From the NCBI RefSeq assembly GCF_022829585.1, contig NZ_JAKSYC010000166.1, positions 1 through 42,542 on the forward strand: a stretch of 42,542 nucleotides of DNA, read 5' to 3'. Below, piece after piece: positions 36,068-42,542 of the stretch; within the stretch, counting starts at the first letter, position 1; the number at the start of each line of letters is the position of its first letter. Made by a program: the position numbers and the translations under genes. The DNA is from Methylobacterium sp. J-026. GTDB taxonomy: Bacteria > Pseudomonadota > Alphaproteobacteria > Rhizobiales > Beijerinckiaceae. Below the pieces are notes generated by a model that ran no database searches, was not told the DNA's origin, and was given only the letters and a program-made list of their open reading frames with translations.

Positions 36068-39000
36068 ATGACCACCCCCGAGACTGCGCCCGCCGCGCCC
36101 GCCCGCGACTATTCCAAGACCCTGTTCCTGCCGCAGACCGAATTCCCGATGCGCGCCGGCCTGCCGGTCCGCGAGCCGCTCCTCATCGCGCGCTGGAACG
36201 AGATCGACCTCTACGGCAAGCTGCGCGCCCGCGGCCGGGGCCGGCCGAAATTCGTCCTGCACGACGGCCCGCCCTACGCCAACGGCAACATCCATATCGG
36301 CACGGCGCTCAACAAGATCCTGAAGGACGTCGTGGTGCGCTCGCAAGGCGCGCTCGGCTTCGATGCCAACTACGTCCCGGGCTGGGACTGTCACGGCCTG
36401 CCGATCGAGTGGAAGATCGAGGAGCAGTACCGCGCCAAGGGCCGCAACAAGGACGACGTGCCGGTGATCGAGTTCCGGCAGGAATGCCGGACCTTCGCGG
36501 CGCACTGGCTCGACGTGCAGCGGGAGGAATTCAAGCGCCTCGGCGGCACCGGCGACTGGGACCACCCCTACGCCACCATGGCCTACCCGGCCGAGGCGGT
36601 GATCGCCGACGAGCTGATGAGGTTCTCGATGTCGGGCCAGCTCTATCGCGGCTCGAAGCCGGTGATGTGGTCGGTGGTCGAGAAGACCGCGCTCGCCGAG
36701 GCCGAGGTCGAGTACGAGGAGCATGTCAGCGACACCGTGTTCGTGGCGTTCCCGATCCGGGACGGAGCCGACGCGGCGCTGAAAGACGCCCGGGTCGTGA
36801 TCTGGACCACGACCCCCTGGACCATGCCGGGCAACCGCGCCGTCGCCTATTCCAAAAAGATCGCCTACGGGCTCTACCGCGTCACGCAGGCGCCGGCCGA
36901 CAACTGGGCGACGCCCGGCCAGACCTATGTGCTCGCCGACAGCCTGGCCGCCACGGTGTTCAAGGCTGCCCGCGTCGAGGCGTTCGAGCGCGTCGGCGAC
37001 GTGCGTCCGGAGGCTCTCGCCGCGCTCACCCTGAACCATCCCCTGGCGGCGCTCGGCTACGGCTTCCCCGTCCCGATGCTCGACGGCGACCACGTCACGG
37101 ACGAGTCCGGCACCGGCTTCGTCCACACGGCGCCCGGTCACGGCCGCGAGGATTTCGAGCTCTGGATGGCGAGCGGCCGTCTGCTCGCCGAGCGCGGCAT
37201 CAACCCGGCCATCCCCTACACGGTGGATGCCGACGGCGCCCTGACCAAGGCCGCCCCCGGCTTCGAGGGCAAGCGCGTCCTCACCGACAAGGGTGAGAAG
37301 GGCGACGCCAACAAGGCGGTCATCGCCGCGCTCACCGAGGCCGGGGCGCTCGTCGCCCGTGGCGTGCTGCGCCACCAGTACCCGCATTCCTGGCGCTCCA
37401 AGAAGCCGGTGATTTTTCGCAATACGCCGCAATGGTTCATCGCCATGGACCGGCCGGTCGACAGCCTCGGCAACCGGTCCCTGCGCGAGGTGGCGCTCCA
37501 GGGCATCGACGACACCCAGTGGGTTCCGCCGCAAGGCAAGAACCGCATCACCGGCATGGTCGCGAACCGGCCGGACTGGGTGGTCTCGCGCCAGCGCGCC
37601 TGGGGCGTGCCGATCACCGTCTTCGTCCACCGGGAGACGGGTGAGATCCTGAAGGACGCGGCCGTCAACGCCCGCATCCGCGATGCCTTCGCCACGGAGG
37701 GCGCCGACGCGTGGTTCCGGGACGATGCCGCCGCGCGGTTCCTCGCGCCCGACCACGACCCGGCGTCTTACGAAAAAGTCACCGACGTCCTCGACGTCTG
37801 GTTCGATTCGGGCTCGACCCACGCCTTCGTGCTGGACGATCCGGAGGCCTTCCCGGGGCTGGCCGGGGTGCGGCGGGTCCGCGACGGCGGCCAGGACCGG
37901 GTGATGTACCTGGAGGGGTCGGACCAGCACCGGGGCTGGTTCCAGTCCTCGCTGCTCGAATCCTCCGGCACCCGCGGCCGGGCGCCCTACGACATCGTCC
38001 TGACCCATGGCTTCGTCCTCGACGCCAAGGGCCTGAAGATGTCGAAGTCGAAGGGCAACGTCGTCGCGCCCCAGAGCGTGATCAAGGATTCGGGCGCCGA
38101 CATCCTGCGCCTGTGGGTGGCGGCCTCGGACTATACCGACGACCTGCGCATCGGACCGGAGATCATCAAGACGTTTGCGGAGACCTACCGCAAGCTGCGC
38201 AACTCCCTGCGCTGGATGCTCGGCTCCCTGGCGCATCGGGTGCCGGGCGATGACGTCGAGTTCCAAAAAATGCCGGAGCTGGAGCGGCTGATCCTGCACC
38301 GGCTGGCCGAGCTCGACGGCGAGATCCGCGAGGCCTACGCGACCTTCGACACCAAGCGGGTGGTGGCGTTGCTCAACGGCTTCATGACCGGCGACCTGTC
38401 GTCCTTCTACTTCGACGTGCGCAAGGACGCCCTGTACTGCGATCCCGTCTCCTCGGTCCGCCGCCGGGCGGCCCTGCAGGTGATCGACGCGGCGTTCCAC
38501 CGGGCGGCGATCTGGCTCGCCCCGGTGCTGGCCTTCACCGCCGAGGAGGCGTGGCTCGACCGCTACCCGTCCGCGGATGGCTCCGTGCATCTCCAGACGC
38601 TGCCGGACACCCCGGCCGCATGGCGCGACGACGCCCTCGCGGAGCGCTGGCAGAAAATCCGGCGGGTGCGGCGGGTGGTCACCGGCGCCCTGGAGATCGA
38701 GCGCGCGGCCAAGCGCATCGGCGCGAGCCTGGAGGCGGCGCCGACCGTCTACGTGGCCGATCCCGAGCTGCTGGCCGCGCTGGAGGGCTGCGCCTTCGCC
38801 GATACCTGCATCACCTCGGACATCACCGTGGTGGCGGGCGAGGGCCCGGCCGACGCCTTCCGCCTCGACGAGGTCCGCGGCGTCGCCGTGGTCCCGAGCC
38901 CGGCCGAGGGGCGCAAATGCGCCCGCTCCTGGCGGGTCAGCCCGGACGTGGGCAGCGATCCGGATTTTCCCGACGTGACCCCCCGCGACGCCCAGGCCCT

Positions 39001-39076
39001 GCGCGAGTGGGACGCGGCGCATCCGGAGGCGAGCGCGGCGTGGCATGGGCCACATAAATCTGCTGGACGTAGGTAA
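36068..39076 (+). CDS. ileS: isoleucine--tRNA ligase
   Basis: A 1002-residue class I synthetase. It has the HIGH-type motif NIHIGT (74-79), [10 protein letters not shown], an editing domain ([29 protein letters not shown]), the CP region [11 protein letters not shown] with [14 protein letters not shown], and KMSKSKGN. The anticodon-binding region follows. The C-terminal segment [10 protein letters not shown] keeps only part of the zinc-finger cysteines, as in other alphaproteobacterial IleS proteins. The ATG at 36068 is preferred (MTTPETAP); 36056 is an alternative. The last residues (PHKSAGRR) are antisense to a GNAT gene remnant, so the native C-terminus was probably replaced at a sequence junction near 39045-39050. 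Confidence 0.95.
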   Translation: MTTPETAPAAPARDYSKTLFLPQTEFPMRAGLPVREPLLIARWNEIDLYGKLRARGRGRPKFVLHDGPPYANGNIHIGTALNKILKDVVVRSQGALGFDANYVPGWDCHGLPIEWKIEEQYRAKGRNKDDVPVIEFRQECRTFAAHWLDVQREEFKRLGGTGDWDHPYATMAYPAEAVIADELMRFSMSGQLYRGSKPVMWSVVEKTALAEAEVEYEEHVSDTVFVAFPIRDGADAALKDARVVIWTTTPWTMPGNRAVAYSKKIAYGLYRVTQAPADNWATPGQTYVLADSLAATVFKAARVEAFERVGDVRPEALAALTLNHPLAALGYGFPVPMLDGDHVTDESGTGFVHTAPGHGREDFELWMASGRLLAERGINPAIPYTVDADGALTKAAPGFEGKRVLTDKGEKGDANKAVIAALTEAGALVARGVLRHQYPHSWRSKKPVIFRNTPQWFIAMDRPVDSLGNRSLREVALQGIDDTQWVPPQGKNRITGMVANRPDWVVSRQRAWGVPITVFVHRETGEILKDAAVNARIRDAFATEGADAWFRDDAAARFLAPDHDPASYEKVTDVLDVWFDSGSTHAFVLDDPEAFPGLAGVRRVRDGGQDRVMYLEGSDQHRGWFQSSLLESSGTRGRAPYDIVLTHGFVLDAKGLKMSKSKGNVVAPQSVIKDSGADILRLWVAASDYTDDLRIGPEIIKTFAETYRKLRNSLRWMLGSLAHRVPGDDVEFQKMPELERLILHRLAELDGEIREAYATFDTKRVVALLNGFMTGDLSSFYFDVRKDALYCDPVSSVRRRAALQVIDAAFHRAAIWLAPVLAFTAEEAWLDRYPSADGSVHLQTLPDTPAAWRDDALAERWQKIRRVRRVVTGALEIERAAKRIGASLEAAPTVYVADPELLAALEGCAFADTCITSDITVVAGEGPADAFRLDEVRGVAVVPSPAEGRKCARSWRVSPDVGSDPDFPDVTPRDAQALREWDAAHPEASAAWHGPHKSAGRR

Positions 39077-39302
39077 ACGCCAGCAGCCCACGAACGGGGT
39101 ACAGCGACGTGTAGGTGGCGAAGCCCAGCAATCGGGCATCATCGTGAGCCACGGCTATGTTCACCCTCTGAGCTTGCCGGATGACATCCTTGGCGACCGC
39201 CAGATCAGGATCGACCGTAACGCCGTAGAAATCAGTCATCTCGATCATCAGGTCAGCGAGGGCCGGAGCATCATTCTCCTGAAAGCTGCGCACCCGAACC
39301 AT
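39048..39302 (-). pseudogene. GNAT acetyltransferase, C-terminally truncated against ileS
   Basis: The first 85 or so residues look like an intact GNAT N-terminal half: VRVRSFQENDAPALADLM, a beta strand region IAVAHDDARLLGFATY, and strand 4 TYVQQIYV. At this point a functional enzyme would continue with the acetyl-CoA loop (R/QxxGxG/A). Instead the frame runs antisense into the end of ileS and turns into Pro/Arg-rich nonsense. The acetyl-CoA site is therefore missing and the gene is very likely inactive. It marks the boundary of the accessory region. Confidence 0.7.
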
Positions 39303-39465
39303 GCGGCGACTCCTTTGTGACGACCTTTCTAGCTTCGGTACACCGCCAATGCTGCACGTGCCACCAAAGCTCCTGCAACGGATCGCTAGTCGGCGCGACG
39401 GCGATGTCTGCTTCTGCCACTTCTCGCTCGAAAACAGACCATCGCAAATCCCCCTCAGCAGCCAT
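39271..39465 (-). CDS. possible small protein upstream of truncated GNAT
   Basis: A 64-residue frame starting MAAEGDLRWSVFEREVAEAD, with a Trp/His-containing middle (LQELWWHVQHWRC), whose end overlaps the GNAT start by 32 bases. Composition is protein-like and overlap with a downstream gene is typical of coupling. There is no strong ribosome-binding site and no domain recognised. It may be real or the remains of a gene. Confidence 0.35.
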   Translation of the reverse strand: MAAEGDLRWSVFEREVAEADIAVAPTSDPLQELWWHVQHWRCTEARKVVTKESPHGSGAQLSGE

Positions 39466-39836
39466 CCCGGTTCCGACCCAACCCGGCCGTCTGGATCGCC
39501 ATGGCCGCGTCCCGTAAGCGGTCATTGGTCGGCTGTCTGGCAACTTCGGCTCAGGGTGGTGGGCGGACCATAGCGTTTCGCCCGAAAGCGGGCGTCTCGC
39601 CTATATCCCGTTGCGCGTATGGCAACGAGACTGACTACTCTCGGGAAGCTTCACGAGGGCCCGAAGCCCAAACCCAATCCATCGGTTGTGCATCTGCGTT
39701 ATTTACAACTTCCAACTGTATGCTATGGTTAGCAGCGCTGCCGGGCGACGATGATCGTAAACGACCGCCCGAAGGATCGAGTTGGTGTTCCACGTCATCG
39801 TGCTGAGGTTCAGCATCTGATCGCAGGGGGCATGAT
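39466..39836. other. 371-bp region with two small hairpins
   Basis: Contains hairpin CGCCCG-aaag-CGGGCG (39579-39594) and hairpin CGTTGC-N7-GCAACG (39609-39627). Composition becomes AT-richer after 39690. A 37-codon frame on the minus strand (39703-39816) looks protein-like but lacks a ribosome-binding site. No established gene. Confidence 0.35.
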
Positions 39837-39950
39837 ATGGTGGTAGTGGTTCTCGACCCTCGGACCGGCAAACTCATCCAGATCCGTGTACCGCCTCGAC
39901 CACCGTCCAAGCCGGCAACGCAATGGTCAAGATGCTTCTGTCTTCAGTAG
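39837..39950 (+). CDS. possible 37-residue small protein
   Basis: A short frame with a good purine-rich ribosome-binding site (AGGGGG, 6-7 bases before the ATG). The product begins MVVVVLDPRTGKLIQIRVPP and ends in a Cys-containing tail (RCFCLQ). The beta-hairpin-like start (strand, DPRTGK turn, strand) makes translation plausible. It converges on the PAS gene with a 19-bp gap. Function unknown. Confidence 0.45.
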   Translation: MVVVVLDPRTGKLIQIRVPPRPPSKPATQWSRCFCLQ

Positions 39951-39969
39951 GAGCCGAGGTTTCGTTCAC

Positions 39970-40530
39970 TCAGTTGAGCCGCAGCCGCGATCCATCACTG
40001 CGGGCCAATGCTTGGCCGATCTTAAACAAGGCGGCTTTGACCTCCTTCAAGCCTGACGTCGCATCGTGCTGCTCCATTAGCGAGTACACGATGATGAGGT
40101 GGTCCGCGATGGTATCGAGGGGTGACACGGCCTGCGTGGCCACCTGTGTCGGCGGCGGGATGAACCTCTCGATCCCACCGTATGCGGCGATCTCAGTTGC
40201 CTCTGTCGGCGCAAACTCGGTCATGGACCCGAGATAACCGAGGAACGACCGCCCCGGCGGTCCAAACGAGGGAACGCCTCCTGCCGCGAGCCATCGCACC
40301 GACCCATCCGCGCACCGAATGCGGAACCGGACACAGAACTCGGCCTGTGCCTTGGCCGCCTCTGAGAAGATGGCCCTGACAGCATCCTGATCGCTTTCCA
40401 GGACTGGTGTGGTCCAGCCGTCCCGGTATGCCATCTCGCGCGTCTGCCCGGCGTAGGCGTTCCATTCGAGACAGATGTACGTGATTTCGCCCTGGGCGTC
40501 GGTCGTGAAAATCACCGGCACCTCCCGCAT
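39970..40530 (-). CDS. single PAS-domain protein
   Basis: A 186-residue protein with a PAS_3-type domain at about 1-110: EITYICLEWNAYAGQTREMA, DQDAVRAIFSEAAKAQAEFC, RFRIRCADGSVRWLAAGG and a closing strand FLGYLGSMTE. A helical region, about 130-180 (LDTIADHLIIVYSLMEQHD), could mediate dimerisation or partner contact. There is no output domain. It is divergent from the small HTH-like gene at 40649. Together with the response regulator and Crp/Fnr genes downstream it forms an orphan signalling group. Confidence 0.78.
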   Translation of the reverse strand: MREVPVIFTTDAQGEITYICLEWNAYAGQTREMAYRDGWTTPVLESDQDAVRAIFSEAAKAQAEFCVRFRIRCADGSVRWLAAGGVPSFGPPGRSFLGYLGSMTEFAPTEATEIAAYGGIERFIPPPTQVATQAVSPLDTIADHLIIVYSLMEQHDATSGLKEVKAALFKIGQALARSDGSRLRLN

Positions 40531-40648
40531 CAGTCCGGTTGGGTCAACATTCCACTACAACCTTTGAACACACAACTTGTTCGGGCTACAACTCGGCGGA
40601 ATGGTATCTCCAGCCACCTTACACGACGGACAACCGTTGGAGGGCAAC

Positions 40649-40861
40649 ATGCGGAACGAGAAAGACGCTCGTCATGAGAATTTAAGACGGATTGCAGATG
40701 CGCTCCGTATACCCGTCGATGATTTATATGGATCTGGCGAACATGCCGGACAGTACATGCAGACTAATCGCATGTTGACGTTGTGGGGTAAACTATCGAC
40801 AGATCAGATGCGCGAGAACGCACTGAATGAAATTAGAGCGATAATCAATAAAAATAGATAG
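40649..40861 (+). CDS. small HTH/XRE-like protein
   Basis: A 70-residue, AT-rich gene with a GGAGGG ribosome-binding site ending four bases before the ATG. The region ENLRRIADALRIPVDDLYG resembles the last helices of an XRE-type helix-turn-helix domain, but the first helices are missing. A helical tail follows (LSTDQMRENALNEIRAIINK). It may be a truncated regulator or a stand-alone small protein. Starts at 40577 and 40601 are possible but have weaker ribosome-binding sites. Its base composition differs from the core genes, which suggests transfer. Confidence 0.55.
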   Translation: MRNEKDARHENLRRIADALRIPVDDLYGSGEHAGQYMQTNRMLTLWGKLSTDQMRENALNEIRAIINKNR

Positions 40862-41325
40862 TGTAGCATATATTGCGACGTGCTTAATCGGCGATCATGA
40901 TTGGTTCGTAGTTGCCCTCCATCATTAGCCTACGCTGTGGCCGATACAAACGCACAACCTTATCTCAAAAAGTGGTTGCAAGCGGACCTGCTCAGAGTCT
41001 GCAATGGGTGGCAATCGGACCTTGATCTTTCGTCCTAACGCGGACGTGCCACATCCAACCCAGTCTTACCGTTAAGGCCGACGCGCGCTGTGCCGGGACG
41101 CTGACGAATGAGGCAGCGATCCATTAGTGCTTGCGTGATGGAACTGCTCTGCTGGAACGAGGCCTTCTAGAGAGGACGTTACTCGGTACGACATGCTGGC
41201 TCGCAGGTTCATTCAGTCTGCTTTGCCGAGATGCGGTTGTGGCGATACGACAATAATAATTGCCAGCCTGAATGCTAGCTCTTTGTTTCCTTGAGGGGAC
41301 GCGACGCGAATGGCTCACTCAGCTA
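40862..41325. other. 464-bp gene-free, AT-richer region
   Basis: No convincing gene: the longest frame (minus strand, 41124-41318) is Ser/Arg-rich without a ribosome-binding site. The composition differs from the rest of the window. It may contain decayed sequence. No repeat or tRNA seen. Confidence 0.4.
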
Positions 41326-41727
41326 CTAATCGCGCAGCAGCTCGGGCTTTTGCCCGTCCGGCAAGATCTCCTTGATATGCTCCCGGACTATCTCAGCCAA
41401 AAATGGCTTGCCGAGGAAGCGTGCCCCCTCCGGTAAGTCGCCGGAGCAAGGGCGAGCCTTCCCGGATGCGAGGACGATCGCGATGTGCGGCCACCGGCCG
41501 GCCGTTTCCCTGGCGACGGCAAAGCCATTGCGGGACCCAGGCATCTGTACATCGGTGAACAGCAGAATGATCAGGGCGTGCTTCTCAGCCAGCAGGGCCA
41601 TGGCTGCGGCGCCGTCTCCGGCCTCGAAGGTGTGGAACCCCGCCTCCTCCAGGACGTCCATCGCGGTCATACGGATCAGCGCATCATCGTCCACGACGAG
41701 GGCGTAAGGCACGTGCGATACAGGCAA
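41326..41727 (-). CDS. single-domain response regulator (TTG start)
   Basis: A 133-residue receiver domain. It has an acidic cluster Asp13-15 (VVDDDALIRM), phosphoacceptor Asp59 (FTDVQMPG), Ser88 at the Thr/Ser switch position and Lys107 (LGKPF). There is no output domain, so it would act as a phosphate shuttle or by protein contact. It starts with TTG at 41727; a perfect AGGAGG six bases upstream decides this start. No kinase lies nearby in the window. Confidence 0.9.
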   Translation of the reverse strand: MPVSHVPYALVVDDDALIRMTAMDVLEEAGFHTFEAGDGAAAMALLAEKHALIILLFTDVQMPGSRNGFAVARETAGRWPHIAIVLASGKARPCSGDLPEGARFLGKPFLAEIVREHIKEILPDGQKPELLRD

Positions 41728-41834
41728 TTGGAACCTCCTGAAAGTACCCCAGGCTTGAGAAAGGTTCGGGGGCGTCGCGTTCCAGCAGAGTGCGGACGCC
41801 GGTATCGCCCAACCACGGGGCAGCGCCGACGAGG

Positions 41835-42101
41835 TCAGGTCGGCGCTAGGCGTTGCCGCAGCCAGCGCGTCGCCTCCTCCAGGTCCAGGAAGGTCAGAGA
41901 CTTGTTCCCCTGCAGCCGGCCGAACCCCGCTTCCAGAAACCAGCTTCCGACATTGGCGTGCTCGGGTTCGGCGAGGCGGACAAGAACCGCCACAAGGAGG
42001 CCGTTGGCGATCACCAGCATGCCGTCATGGTCGGGGCTACCCGTGTCGACCGCGATCGGCTGCAGCACGATCAACGTCTCGACGTTGCCCCGCTCGGACA
42101 T
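41835..42101 (-). CDS. hypothetical protein in operon with Crp/Fnr regulator
   Basis: An 88-residue protein preceded by AGGAAGG that lies across the end of the upstream regulator gene. Start-to-stop spacing with that gene is three bases, so they are probably co-transcribed. It reads as alternating strands and helices (ETLIVLQPIAVD, GMLVIANGLLVAVLVRLAEP, LTFLDLEEATRWLRQRL). No known domain is assigned. No signal peptide. Confidence 0.65.
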   Translation of the reverse strand: MSERGNVETLIVLQPIAVDTGSPDHDGMLVIANGLLVAVLVRLAEPEHANVGSWFLEAGFGRLQGNKSLTFLDLEEATRWLRQRLAPT

Positions 42102-42104
42102 CGG

Positions 42105-42542
42105 CTAGCCTTCCTGGGCTCGGCCGAGCCAACTCAGGTCGCGGCGCTCTCCCCAACGGGTATTGCGCAGGTGCAGGTAGTTCGGTGCGAAGCTGCAGAA
42201 CGCCTTTAGCTGCTCGACGTCGAGAATGGTCAGCACCCGGCGCTTGAGGTGGATCAGGCCGAGGGCGCGCAACCCGCGTAGGGTTCGGTTCACGTGCACG
42301 TCGGACAAGCCGATCATGTCAGCGATCTCGGTCTGCGTGAGTGGGAACGCGTAGCTATTATCGGTGACACGCCCCACCGCCTCCAAGCGCATCAAAAGTT
42401 CGCAGAGGAGGTGAGCGATGCGCTGGTCCGGAGCGCGTGCGCCCATGTTGACCAGCCACTCTCGTAGGACCGCACCGTCGACCAGGGAGCACCACCAGAA
42501 GGCGCGCGCGATGCTCGTGTGATGCGCCGTGATCTCATCGAT
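42105..42542 (-). CDS. Crp/Fnr family transcriptional regulator, 5' end outside window
   Basis: The frame is open to the window edge (IDEITAHHTSIARAFWWCSL...), so the cyclic-nucleotide-binding-like domain lies mostly outside and 145 codons are visible. The visible part has the dimer helix end and LREWLVNMGARAPDQRIAHLLCELL. The Crp-type winged HTH follows (about 55-85 of the visible part: PLTQTEIADMIGLSDVHVNRTLRGLRALGLI). The ligand cannot be judged. An internal ATG at 42446 would miss the dimer helix. It is followed by the 88-residue gene. Confidence 0.88.
   Translation of the reverse strand: MDEITAHHTSIARAFWWCSLVDGAVLREWLVNMGARAPDQRIAHLLCELLMRLEAVGRVTDNSYAFPLTQTEIADMIGLSDVHVNRTLRGLRALGLIHLKRRVLTILDVEQLKAFCSFAPNYLHLRNTRWGERRDLSWLGRAQEG

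Noticed and set aside
35942..39142. A 1066-codon open frame antisense to ileS
   Set aside because: It is a by-product of high GC and strong codon bias. Its product is Arg/Gly/His/Val-rich without domains, while the plus strand encodes a complete IleS.
41124..41318. A 64-codon minus-strand frame in the AT-richer gap
   Set aside because: It has a Ser/Arg-rich product and no ribosome-binding site. Composition does not resemble neighbouring genes.
39050..42542. Accessory segment as a prophage, integrative element or defence island
   Set aside because: No integrase, transposase, att repeat, tRNA or defence-type nuclease/helicase is present in the visible part. The right end lies outside the window.

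Overview
This is a GC-rich alphaproteobacterial chromosome segment. Protein features (Rhizobiales-type aspartate aminotransferase, IleS without the C-terminal zinc cysteines, DUF892 and PepSY/TonB siderophore genes, PAS-rich hybrid kinases) and short palindromic repeats suggest Methylobacterium or a close relative. The genus is inferred from general resemblance, not from a search. About 40 genes can be supported. There are no rRNA, tRNA, CRISPR or recognisable IS elements.

Layout. (1) 1-6850: a truncated DUF1330 gene, a divergent TetR/SDR pair, a DUF892 stress-type protein, an outer-membrane porin-like protein, an orphan PAS protein and a basic exported protein. (2) 6873-11445: a large soluble hybrid histidine kinase (five PAS domains, HisKA, HATPase, REC, Hpt), then two small exported low-complexity proteins, one almost entirely Met/Arg/His. 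(3) 11576-14946: a LysR regulator followed by garL and garD, for aldarate (galactarate/glucarate) breakdown. (4) 15027-18513: a PepSY membrane protein convergent with a TonB-dependent siderophore receptor, an iron-uptake pair. (5) 18926-26770: a complete assimilatory sulfate reduction locus. A DecR-like Lrp/AsnC regulator, cysJ and cysI run leftwards; cysH, cysD and cysN run rightwards as an overlapping operon. CysH carries the [4Fe-4S] cysteines of APS reductases and no APS kinase is present, so the route reads sulfate -> APS -> sulfite -> sulfide. A GTTC/GAAC inverted motif occurs both in the divergent promoter and upstream of cysJ. (6) 26837-39076: a tandem double alpha/beta-hydrolase with a membrane tail, a luciferase-like flavin oxidoreductase, a ParDE-type and a Phd/VapC-type toxin-antitoxin pair on either side of aatA, an NAD(P)-binding dehydrogenase, an EamA exporter, small exported proteins and ileS. 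(7) 39050-42542: an AT-richer accessory stretch that begins abruptly where a GNAT acetyltransferase gene is cut off against the end of ileS. It holds orphan signalling genes (PAS protein, HTH-like peptide, single-domain response regulator, Crp/Fnr regulator cut by the window edge) and several very small genes.

No clearly new multi-gene system stands out. The observations most worth following are the candidate Lrp operator shared across the cys locus, the double-hydrolase protein, the secreted Met/Arg/His microprotein, palindromic repeats sitting inside an operon and inside a coding end, and the ileS/GNAT junction.
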